Shown: positions 1 through 5,476 of the stretch, piece after piece | How the letters are laid out: each line of letters begins with the position of its first letter | Numbering within the stretch: position 1 is the first letter of the stretch | Source of the DNA: Candidatus Uhrbacteria bacterium | GTDB taxonomy: Bacteria > Patescibacteriota > Patescibacteriia > UBA9934 > UBA11717 | NCBI GenBank assembly: GCA_013203725.1 | Contig: JABMPK010000074.1 | Location: 1 to 8,238 of the forward strand | DNA length: 8,238 nt | Direction of reading: 5' to 3' | Translations under genes and position numbers: made by a program | Notes under the pieces: generated by a model | Seen by the model: only the letters and a program-made list of their open reading frames with translations | What the model was told of the DNA's origin: nothing | The model's database searches: none

Positions 1-1
1 C

Positions 2-136
2 TGGCAACAGATCAGGTTGTATATGCTCCCACAGTTCGTGCGAGAGTTTGAAGCTCGCAATAACGAGCCTGAGCTGTTTCAAAGTCCTGAGAACTACCTT
101 GTTAAATCATTATCCTGTTCCATCTCCTTTACTTGA
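2..136 (+). CDS. 3' end of an unidentified rightward gene (partial)
   Basis: An open frame enters from the left edge and ends at TGA 134-136, giving the last 44 residues of a protein. The translation has an ordinary protein-like composition, with a charged amphipathic stretch (MLPQFVREFEARNNEPELF, residues 8-26 of the visible part) followed by a hydroxyl-rich tail. The other two forward frames over this stretch look less natural: one stops at 49-51 and one reads through the terminator into RNase J antisense. The gene would converge on RNase J and share the hairpin terminator that starts about 25 bases after its stop. I do not recognise the family. The call rests on composition and placement alone and could be wrong. 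Confidence 0.4.
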   Translation, partial: WQQIRLYMLPQFVREFEARNNEPELFQSPENYLVKSLSCSISFT

Positions 137-159
137 GCCTCTGGAGCAGCTGTATAAAC

Positions 160-189
160 AAAAAACGACCCGGAAATCCGGGTCGTTTT
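160..189 (-). terminator. Rho-independent terminator of RNase J, possibly bidirectional
   Basis: Bases 162-173 and 178-189 form a perfect 12-bp stem (AAAACGACCCGG pairing with CCGGGTCGTTTT) around the 4-base loop AAAT. On the minus strand the stem runs into six T residues (165 to 160), the classic intrinsic-terminator form, and it begins about 10 bases after the RNase J stop codon. On the plus strand the stem ends in only four T residues, so it could also stop the convergent gene on the left, less strongly. Confidence 0.92.
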
Positions 190-199
190 GCTTGTCTGT

Positions 200-2068
200 T
201 TACACCTTGATAACAACCGGCAAAATCATCGGTCGTCTTTCTGTTTTTCGTAGAACGTACTGTCCTACATCGTTGCGGATGTTTCCGCGGATGTAGTCGT
301 CGTCTGCGGCACTTGCTGTGTCTTTGTCTACGATGGCTTTTATGACAACTTCTTTGACACCCATAATCAAGTCTCGGTTCTCGCGCATGTGCACGAACCC
401 TCGGGAGATGATGTCTGGTGTTCCGATTAGTTTACCTGTCTTACCGTCGATCTGGGTTACAATCACGAGCATTCCCTCGGCTGCAAGCTCGTTTCTGTCT
501 CGCAATACAACTTCGGACACGTCCCCAACACCGAGTCCGTCAACGAACACGTAATGTGTTGGAACCTTCACGTTCTTCTGGATGCCCTTGCTTCCATTGA
601 ACTCCATGATCTGACCGTTGTCGTTTACAAACACGTGATCCTTCTCCCAACCAAGAGAGTAGGCAATTTCCGCATTGTCTTTAAGCATGAAGTGACTACC
701 CTCAATTGGAACGTAGTACTTTGGCTTAAAGAGACTGATCATCATCTTAATGTCTTCCTGTCGTCCGTGTCCTCCAGCGTGAACGTCCATCATTTTGTAG
801 TTGATAACCTTAGCACCACGTCGGTACAAAGTATCGTACACACGTTGCACGGATGACTCGTTTCCTGGGATCACCGATGACGAGAACACAACCGTGTCTC
901 CTTCATGAATGGTCACAAAGCGATGCTCGTTGTTTGCAATGCGCATAAGAGCAGCGTTCTTCTCGCCCTGAGCTCCGGTACATAGCACAATCACCTTGTC
1001 ATCTGGATAATCATCCATGCGATTCGATGGGATAAGCGTACTTGCTTTACACTTGATGAATCCAACTTCCTTTGCAATCTCAACGTTGGTTTTCATTGAG
1101 TAACCTTCCACGGCAACAACCTTTCCGTGCTTCTCGGCAAGCTCAATAATCTGCTTTACGCGTGAAAGTAGGGAAGCGAATGTTCCGATGATAAGTCGCC
1201 CTGGTGCCTTTTCAATAATGCGCTCAATCTCCAGTCCAACAACCTTTTCAGAGATTGTGTGGCCAGGAATAGATGCGTTTGTTGAGTCTCCCATGAGCAC
1301 GTCAACGCCCGCCGCTCCTTGAAGCGCCATTGCTTGAAAGTCAGCTGGCTCTTCTCCAATAGGGTGGAAGTCAAACTTCCAGTCACCTGTGTGAACAAGA
1401 GTTGTTGTTGGAGTCTTTACAAGAATACCAACAGCATCTGGGATGTTGTGGTTAATGTGGAAGAACGACACTTCAAACTTGCCTAGCTTTATCTTGCTGT
1501 CGATCTTTAAATCTTTAATGTTCAATTTTGCTGTACGGAAATCCGTCTGACGCTTTCTTATGATCGCGTTTGTAATCGGCAATCCGTAAATTGTTGGGTT
1601 GCCAATATGTGGCAATACGTGAGGTATAGCACCGATATGGTCGTAGTGGCCATGGGTGATTATCACTCCGCGGATTTTCTTCTCCTTTCCACGAAGGTAC
1701 GCCATGTTTGGAATAATGTAGTCCACTCCTGGCATGTCTTCCTCTGGGAACTCAAGTCCCATGTCGATCAAGATTATGTCGTCGCCGTACTCCAAAAGGG
1801 TACAGTTACGACCAACCTCTTCGCATCCTCCAAGAACAATCACACGCAGATTTCCTTCTGTGGGTGGTTTAATGTCTTTTGGATGAACCATTTTAGCTTC
1901 TACGATGCTTGAAGGCTTTCGTTTGTTAAAGCTCTTCTTTGCATGTGGCCGTCTGTTACCAGATGGCTTTGGTCCGCCTTTATGCGGACCTCGACTCTTG
2001 TGCGCACGTGGTGCACCAGCTTTTGGCTGTGGCTTTGCAGCCGGTCGGGGTGTTGTCTTTTCTGTCAT
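200..2068 (-). CDS. rnj: Ribonuclease J (metallo-beta-lactamase / beta-CASP RNase)
   Basis: RNase J is a cytoplasmic zinc enzyme with 5'-to-3' exonuclease and endonuclease activity that matures and degrades RNA. The 622-residue protein shows the family's order of parts. A metallo-beta-lactamase core has the metal motif HGHYDH (139-144), NHNIPD with H207, and HTGDWKFD (226-233, D229). A beta-CASP domain follows, with LCTGAQGE (362-369) and the late motif VHAGGHGRQED (429-439, H430 and H434). A C-terminal domain covers roughly 500-622. Y142 stands where many homologues have Glu, but all metal ligands are present. Residues 1-70 are a Lys/Pro/Arg/His-rich extension; M60 is an alternative start that would give the usual family length. 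ATG 2068 is preferred because the frame is open and a promoter-like element and hairpin lie just upstream. No Shine-Dalgarno is visible. It is the last leftward gene, closed by the terminator at 160-189. Confidence 0.95.
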   Translation of the reverse strand: MTEKTTPRPAAKPQPKAGAPRAHKSRGPHKGGPKPSGNRRPHAKKSFNKRKPSSIVEAKMVHPKDIKPPTEGNLRVIVLGGCEEVGRNCTLLEYGDDIILIDMGLEFPEEDMPGVDYIIPNMAYLRGKEKKIRGVIITHGHYDHIGAIPHVLPHIGNPTIYGLPITNAIIRKRQTDFRTAKLNIKDLKIDSKIKLGKFEVSFFHINHNIPDAVGILVKTPTTTLVHTGDWKFDFHPIGEEPADFQAMALQGAAGVDVLMGDSTNASIPGHTISEKVVGLEIERIIEKAPGRLIIGTFASLLSRVKQIIELAEKHGKVVAVEGYSMKTNVEIAKEVGFIKCKASTLIPSNRMDDYPDDKVIVLCTGAQGEKNAALMRIANNEHRFVTIHEGDTVVFSSSVIPGNESSVQRVYDTLYRRGAKVINYKMMDVHAGGHGRQEDIKMMISLFKPKYYVPIEGSHFMLKDNAEIAYSLGWEKDHVFVNDNGQIMEFNGSKGIQKNVKVPTHYVFVDGLGVGDVSEVVLRDRNELAAEGMLVIVTQIDGKTGKLIGTPDIISRGFVHMRENRDLIMGVKEVVIKAIVDKDTASAADDDYIRGNIRNDVGQYVLRKTERRPMILPVVIKV

Positions 2069-2082
2069 AATAAAAATGTTTA

Positions 2083-2098
2083 GACATCGTTAGATGTC
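2083..2098 (-). other. Hairpin in the RNase J 5' leader
   Basis: GACATC (2083-2088) and GATGTC (2093-2098) are a perfect 6-bp inverted repeat around a 4-base loop. The hairpin ends 14 bases before the RNase J ATG. If the -10 box at 2106-2111 is used, the transcript starts within a base or two of this hairpin, so the mRNA would have a base-paired 5' end. The repeat is directly visible; its role is inference. Confidence 0.5.
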
Positions 2099-2105
2099 GA
2101 GAATA

Positions 2106-2111
2106 ATTTTA
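2106..2111 (-). promoter_or_regulatory. Candidate -10 box for RNase J
   Basis: The minus strand reads TAAAAT here, a 5 of 6 match to TATAAT, in an AT-rich stretch. It would place the transcription start near 2099 and give a leader of about 31 bases. No good -35 hexamer lies at 16-18 bp, so this is a weak prediction. RNase J may also be read through from the tRNA-Leu side, because no terminator with a T-run separates them. Confidence 0.3.
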
Positions 2112-2137
2112 GTGCTAAATAGATAGTTAATTGGTAT

Positions 2138-2200
2138 ATGGTTCACGGTTTATGGTCCTCGAGTGAACTCAGGAACCGTCAACCATGAACCATGAACCGC
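2138..2200. repeat. Inverted array of a degenerate 7-bp repeat (GAACCAT), hairpin-forming
   Basis: Reading the plus strand, four heptads stand head to tail at 2173-2179, 2180-2186, 2187-2193 and 2194-2200 (GAACCGT, CAACCAT, GAACCAT, GAACCGC). Three reverse-complement heptads stand at 2138-2144, 2145-2151 and 2152-2158 (ATGGTTC, ACGGTTT, ATGGTCC). The two arms (2138-2159 and 2171-2193) pair over about 20 of 22 positions with one single-base bulge. The stem is capped by an inner GAG/CTC stem with loop TGAA (2164-2167). There is no T-run, so it is not an ordinary terminator. It lies in the spacer between tRNA-Leu and RNase J and I see no coding potential in it. Confidence 0.7.
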
Positions 2201-2220
2201 CGTCCACATATCTCTCAGGA

Positions 2221-2307
2221 CATTCGACTTATTTCGATCGATCATCTTCCTACGTTCGCGGTCGTAGACCATGAGCGAAGTTAATGGCAATCAAACGAAG
2301 TCGAATG
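2221..2307. repeat. REP-like long imperfect hairpin next to the tRNA-Leu 3' end
   Basis: CATTCGACTT (2221-2230) and AAGTCGAATG (2298-2307) are a perfect 10-bp inverted repeat. After a 2x2 internal loop the stem continues with 2233-2240 against 2288-2295, which pair fully on the minus strand if G-U pairs are allowed. An inner 5-bp hairpin (CTACG 2250-2254, CGTAG 2263-2267) lies inside. Sequences like GAGCGAAGT (2273-2281) and ACGAAGTCGAATG (2295-2307) resemble the GAGCGAAGTCGAA-type palindromic repeats common between genes in many bacteria; that match is from memory. The right arm overlaps the last two bases of the tRNA CCA tail. Confidence 0.55.
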
Positions 2308-2391
2308 GTGCGGATGGAGGGACTCGAACCCTCACGCTCTTGCGAACACTAGGCTCTGAACCTAGCGCGTCTACCATTCCGCCACATCCGC
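2306..2391 (-). tRNA. tRNA-Leu (anticodon CAG)
   Basis: The minus strand folds as a class II (long variable arm) tRNA. The acceptor stem is GCGGATG (2391-2385) with CATCCGC (2316-2310), followed by discriminator A at 2309 and an encoded CCA (2308-2306). The anticodon stem CTAGG/CCTAG encloses the loop TTCAGAG, so the anticodon is CAG, which reads CUG leucine codons. The variable arm is a short stem capped by a GCAA tetraloop. The T arm is GAGGG-TTCGAGT-CCCTC. The 5' end lies only 25 bases after the stop codon of the binding-protein gene, with no clear promoter of its own in the gap, so it is probably cut from a longer transcript. Confidence 0.96.
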
Positions 2392-2416
2392 ATGTGGTTC
2401 AAGCGCAGTGTCACGA

Positions 2417-4240
2417 TTAACGCTTAAACCCTTTTTTTGTTTTTATGTACCAATGGCTAACCTGACCAAAACGGTCAGCTGGAGATATAATTGACTCAAG
2501 GTCTATTCCGTTGATCTTTTTTGCTGTCACATAGGTGTATGTAGGTCGATAAAGGAATACTGCTGGTACAACCTCATCAATAATTACAACCAGTTCTTCA
2601 TAGAGGCCTTTGCGTGTTTCTATATCACTAGTCTTTCGCGCGGCTTCAATAGCTTCGTCGGCCTTACGGTTACCGAACTGTGACAAGTTTAAGCCAGGAT
2701 GCGCAATCTGAGAACTATGCCAGAACGGGTAAAGGTCAGGGTCGCTGCCCATAAGTATTCCCGACAAGAGAATGTCGTAGTCTCTATTCACAAGGATCTC
2801 GTTGCGGAATACCTGGGGATCTATTGATCTTACTGTAGCACCCACACCTGCTAGGCGCCACTGCTCAACAATCTTGTTTGCAACGGCTATCGTTTCTGGT
2901 TCATCAATAGTTGTAATTGTCAGCTCGAGCACTGTATCTCCTTTTCTGCGAATCTCCTCACCTTCATGCAATGTCCAACCTAGCTCATTTAACTGAGTTC
3001 TGGCCTGGTCGATGTTGAAAGGTGTTGGATTCTTATAAGCGTCTGTATCTTTCTCGTAATTTGATGCAACCGGAGTATGCGTTACCGCAGCTTCGCCCTT
3101 CAAGACATCTTTTACTATAGCGTCTTTGTCCGTTGCGGTACCAAGAGCTTTTCTCAAAGCCTCGTCTGAAAGCAACCCTCTCTTTATGTTAAAGAATATT
3201 GCTGTAGTCTGTGGGAGGTGGGGGCTCACAACCTGCAAGCTTGAGTTCATGATTTCTTCAACCCTGTCCTTTGGTACAACAGCTAGTCCTTCAACTCTTT
3301 TGCTTTTAATCGCTTCAAGCCCAGCCTCTACGGTTGTGTAAAACTTAAACGTAATGTCGTCCACGTGCGCCGGGCCTCCGTAGTACTTTGGATATCGTTT
3401 CAGTGTGTATGACTGGATAACTCCACGCTTGTCTTTCTCGAACTCGCTAAATTCATAAGGACCACTTCCTATAGGAATCAAGTTTCGCTCTGCAAGTCGT
3501 GTAGTTTGTGGATCCAAGTCTCCCCAGTAGTCAGCGGGCATTATGCCGACTGTGAGTGTAGACAAGAAGGGCGCAAACGAATCTTCGAGTATGAAAGAAA
3601 CTGTTCTTTCATCAACTTGTTCAATAGCAACACCTCGGAAAGATGCAAGAAGGGGGCTTCGGTACTCGGGGCTTTTCAGTGCGCTGAATGTAAAGATTAC
3701 ATCGCGCGGAGAAACCGGTGTTCCGTCGTGCCAAGTTGCATCGGAGCGAAGAGAGAATGTGTAAACAGTCTCGTCGTCACTGATGGTATAGGATTCTGCT
3801 AAGTCTGGAATCAATCCAGCCTGCGGATCCCACTTCATCAATCCTGAATACACAAGACCGGCAATGTCTTCGTCGACACTGTTCGCGCTTGAGTAAAGGG
3901 GATTAATGAACTGAGGTGAACCAATCAATCCTTCTGTGTATGACCCGCCGTTCGCTGGTATAACGGTAAGGTTTGCCGTGTAACCCCAAATAAGGATTGC
4001 AACAATAGACAATACCGTAAGCACTGAAGCGCCCGAAAATAGGCGTTTCTCTGATTTATTCAATAACCTTGGAAGGTGCGTCCATTGGGCAAAGGACGGA
4101 AATCGGCGCGTTGCTTTTTGTGCTCTAAGAAACTTTTTCTTAAACTCTCCACCAGACTTAACAGGGGAAGACGCATGCGAACGTTTCTTGAAGACAGAGA
4201 AAGGATTGTTAGATTTATCGTCGGACACAGAAAAATACAA
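2417..4240 (-). CDS. Membrane-anchored family 5 extracellular solute-binding protein (peptide-binding type)
   Basis: The protein (607 residues) matches the SBP_bac_5 (OppA/DppA-type) fold. It has the opening motif around SYTISDDETVYTFSLR (151-166), then WHDGTPVSPRDVIFTF, and a late IGSGPYEF segment. The family captures peptides or other solutes outside the membrane and hands them to an ABC importer. The N terminus is unusual: about 66 mostly basic residues, then one hydrophobic segment (about 67-88, SVLTVLSIVAILIWGY) and a Pro/Gly-rich linker. No lipobox Cys is present, so it is predicted to be anchored by an uncleaved transmembrane helix with the binding domain outside. No permease or ATPase gene is adjacent, so the ligand cannot be named. 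The frame has no early ATG; TTG 4240 is the likeliest start, with GTG 4228 as an alternative. It begins 32 bases after secG and is probably co-transcribed with it. Confidence 0.88.
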   Translation of the reverse strand: MYFSVSDDKSNNPFSVFKKRSHASSPVKSGGEFKKKFLRAQKATRRFPSFAQWTHLPRLLNKSEKRLFSGASVLTVLSIVAILIWGYTANLTVIPANGGSYTEGLIGSPQFINPLYSSANSVDEDIAGLVYSGLMKWDPQAGLIPDLAESYTISDDETVYTFSLRSDATWHDGTPVSPRDVIFTFSALKSPEYRSPLLASFRGVAIEQVDERTVSFILEDSFAPFLSTLTVGIMPADYWGDLDPQTTRLAERNLIPIGSGPYEFSEFEKDKRGVIQSYTLKRYPKYYGGPAHVDDITFKFYTTVEAGLEAIKSKRVEGLAVVPKDRVEEIMNSSLQVVSPHLPQTTAIFFNIKRGLLSDEALRKALGTATDKDAIVKDVLKGEAAVTHTPVASNYEKDTDAYKNPTPFNIDQARTQLNELGWTLHEGEEIRRKGDTVLELTITTIDEPETIAVANKIVEQWRLAGVGATVRSIDPQVFRNEILVNRDYDILLSGILMGSDPDLYPFWHSSQIAHPGLNLSQFGNRKADEAIEAARKTSDIETRKGLYEELVVIIDEVVPAVFLYRPTYTYVTAKKINGIDLESIISPADRFGQVSHWYIKTKKGFKR

Positions 4241-4272
4241 ACGATCTTTATTAAAGACCCGTCATCATTCGT

Positions 4273-4491
4273 TTAGAAGATGATTACGCGAAGTAGCGAG
4301 AGCCCAAAGAAAAGTATTGCGATTACAATTGTCACGTTGTATAGAACCTTTTCGGCACCACGCATTGTTGTGAAGACTGCTGAGTCTCCACCGAATCCAG
4401 CGCCAAGTCCTGAGCCTCTTTGCTGCAACAATACAGACAGCATTAGTACTACTGAGAGAATGATCAAAGCTATGTTAAAAAATGTTTCCAT
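4273..4491 (-). CDS. secG: SecG, protein-export channel subunit
   Basis: SecG is the small, non-essential subunit of the SecYEG translocon and helps SecA-driven export. The 72-residue protein has the expected two membrane helices (about 5-22 and 50-70) joined by the family's signature loop LLQQRGSGLGAGFGG (21-35), followed by TTMRGAEKVLY. The length is at the short end for the family, lacking the low-complexity C-terminal tail seen in many homologues. I chose ATG 4491; TTG 4497 would add two residues but has no better ribosome-binding site. A promoter-like pair lies upstream (4533-4561), and the binding-protein gene follows 32 bases downstream, so the two form a likely operon. Confidence 0.93.
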   Translation of the reverse strand: METFFNIALIILSVVLMLSVLLQQRGSGLGAGFGGDSAVFTTMRGAEKVLYNVTIVIAILFFGLSLLRVIIF

Positions 4492-4532
4492 ATTCAAGTA
4501 AATTCAAATTCTTTTCCCCTATCGATGCGCAG

Positions 4533-4561
4533 ATAGTACGAAAAAAGAGGTATTTTGTCAA
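4533..4561 (-). promoter_or_regulatory. Sigma-70-type promoter of secG and the binding-protein gene
   Basis: On the minus strand a perfect -35 TTGACA (4561-4556) is followed by exactly 17 bases and then TACTAT (4538-4533), a 4 of 6 match to the -10 consensus. The predicted start is near 4526, giving a leader of about 35 bases before the secG ATG. The -35 box sits just after the stop codon of the DsbA-like gene (4564-4566), so secG has its own promoter instead of relying on upstream read-through. Confidence 0.65.
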
Positions 4562-4563
4562 TG

Positions 4564-5370
4564 TTATTGAGTAATTCCTTTTAATTCGTCTATATCTTGG
4601 AACCTGGTGATCAACTTGCCCAAAATATCTTGTGGTATAGATCCTTCAACCATGATTCCGTTGAAAAAGAACGTGGGCGTTCCGCGGACGCCTGCTTCTA
4701 TGCCAGCGAACCTGTCTTCCTCGACCTCGTTCTTGTATTTTCTGGAATCTAGACAGCCGTCAAACGCAGAGCTGTTTAAACCAATCTCCTTTGCGTACTG
4801 CTTTAACTTGTTTGAAGAGAGGTCGAATTGGTTTTGGTACATTTTATCGTGATAGTCAAAGAAGCGGTCTTGATCTTGTGCGCATTCACCGGCTTCTGCT
4901 GCAAGCTCCGCGTCGGGGTGCAACTCTACAATGGGGAAGTCACGATACACGTAAGAGATGATGTCCGTGTGTTCTGCAAGCGCACGCACAATGTAGCTGG
5001 CTTCGCGCGAGAACGGGCATCCAAAGTCTGCAAACTCTACGATGGTCAGTAAGGCTTTGTCAGAATCTTGCCCGATGTGAGGATCGTCTTTGGTTGCAAG
5101 CGCGTCAGAGTCAACGTTAGCTTTTGGCAACGGCGTCTTTATAGATGAGTCAAAGGTTAATGAGGATGCAAACGTTGTTGGAGGTTCTACGTCGCCTCGA
5201 ACAATCTGCACGTAAAAGAATACTGTACGCCATAGGAAGGCGAGTACAAGTATGGTGATGATTCCCAAGAGTATTAGAACTCCTGTATGTTTCTTCCCGC
5301 TACCTTTTGGAACCTGTGGAGCAACCTGGGAGTTGCTCGGAGCAGTTGGCTCGATATCTATCAGTCTCAT
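4564..5370 (-). CDS. Membrane-anchored DsbA-family thioredoxin-fold protein with CPFS active site
   Basis: DsbA-family proteins act outside the cytoplasmic membrane on disulfide bonds of exported proteins. This 268-residue protein has a Pro/Gly-rich cytoplasmic tail (1-28), one membrane helix (about 29-52), a linker, and a DsbA-like domain (about 95-262). The domain opens with VEFADFGCPFSREA, and the cis-proline loop is GVRGTPTFFFNG (T231-P232). A second cysteine pair typical of this subgroup is present at C163 (GECAQDQDRFF) and C206 (FDGCLDS). The active site reads C118-P-F-S121, so the resolving cysteine of the usual CxxC is replaced by serine. It could act as an isomerase, reductase or thiol-binding chaperone rather than a classical oxidase; this is inference. 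No DsbB or VKOR partner lies in the window. ATG 5370 is chosen because a consensus extended -10 box lies 6 bases upstream. Confidence 0.88.
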   Translation of the reverse strand: MRLIDIEPTAPSNSQVAPQVPKGSGKKHTGVLILLGIITILVLAFLWRTVFFYVQIVRGDVEPPTTFASSLTFDSSIKTPLPKANVDSDALATKDDPHIGQDSDKALLTIVEFADFGCPFSREASYIVRALAEHTDIISYVYRDFPIVELHPDAELAAEAGECAQDQDRFFDYHDKMYQNQFDLSSNKLKQYAKEIGLNSSAFDGCLDSRKYKNEVEEDRFAGIEAGVRGTPTFFFNGIMVEGSIPQDILGKLITRFQDIDELKGITQ

Positions 5371-5376
5371 GGCTCA

Positions 5377-5385
5377 ATTATATCA
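5377..5385 (-). promoter_or_regulatory. Extended -10 promoter giving a leaderless DsbA-like mRNA
   Basis: The minus strand reads TGATATAAT at 5385-5377: a perfect TATAAT with the TGn extension that can replace a -35 box. Six bases separate it from the ATG at 5370-5368, so the expected transcription start falls on the A of the start codon itself. The -35 region offers only TTCGTA at 18 bp (3 of 6). No Shine-Dalgarno exists, which fits a leaderless transcript. Confidence 0.65.
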
Positions 5386-5426
5386 TTCTTCGCACAAGGG
5401 TACGAACGACGTGTCACAAGAACCAT

Positions 5427-5476
5427 ACTAGCTCGTAGGGACGCTCTTCTGTGCGTCCGTGCTAGCGTGGGCTAGT
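5427..5476. repeat. Nested inverted repeat in the gap after the prepilin peptidase gene
   Basis: GGACGC (5439-5444) pairs with GCGTCC (5453-5458) around an 8-base loop. ACTAGC (5427-5432) and GCTAGT (5471-5476) form an outer perfect 6-bp pair, with a GCTAGC palindrome (5461-5466) between. The outer arm overlaps the prepilin peptidase stop codon (5472-5474). No T-run follows in the minus direction, so it is at most a weak or factor-assisted terminator, or an RNA-stabilising structure. Confidence 0.4.

Noticed and set aside
48..296. Forward 82-residue open frame across the left edge and the terminator
   Set aside because: It reads through the perfect terminator hairpin and into the antisense of the RNase J C terminus; its composition is not protein-like.
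2138..2307. CRISPR array in the tRNA-RNase J spacer
   Set aside because: The repeated units are only 7 bp with no spacers between them, and the longer pair is an inverted repeat, not direct repeats of CRISPR length. No cas genes are present.
3506..3802. Forward 98-residue open frame inside the binding-protein gene
   Set aside because: Antisense shadow of a conserved gene, with no promoter or ribosome-binding site.
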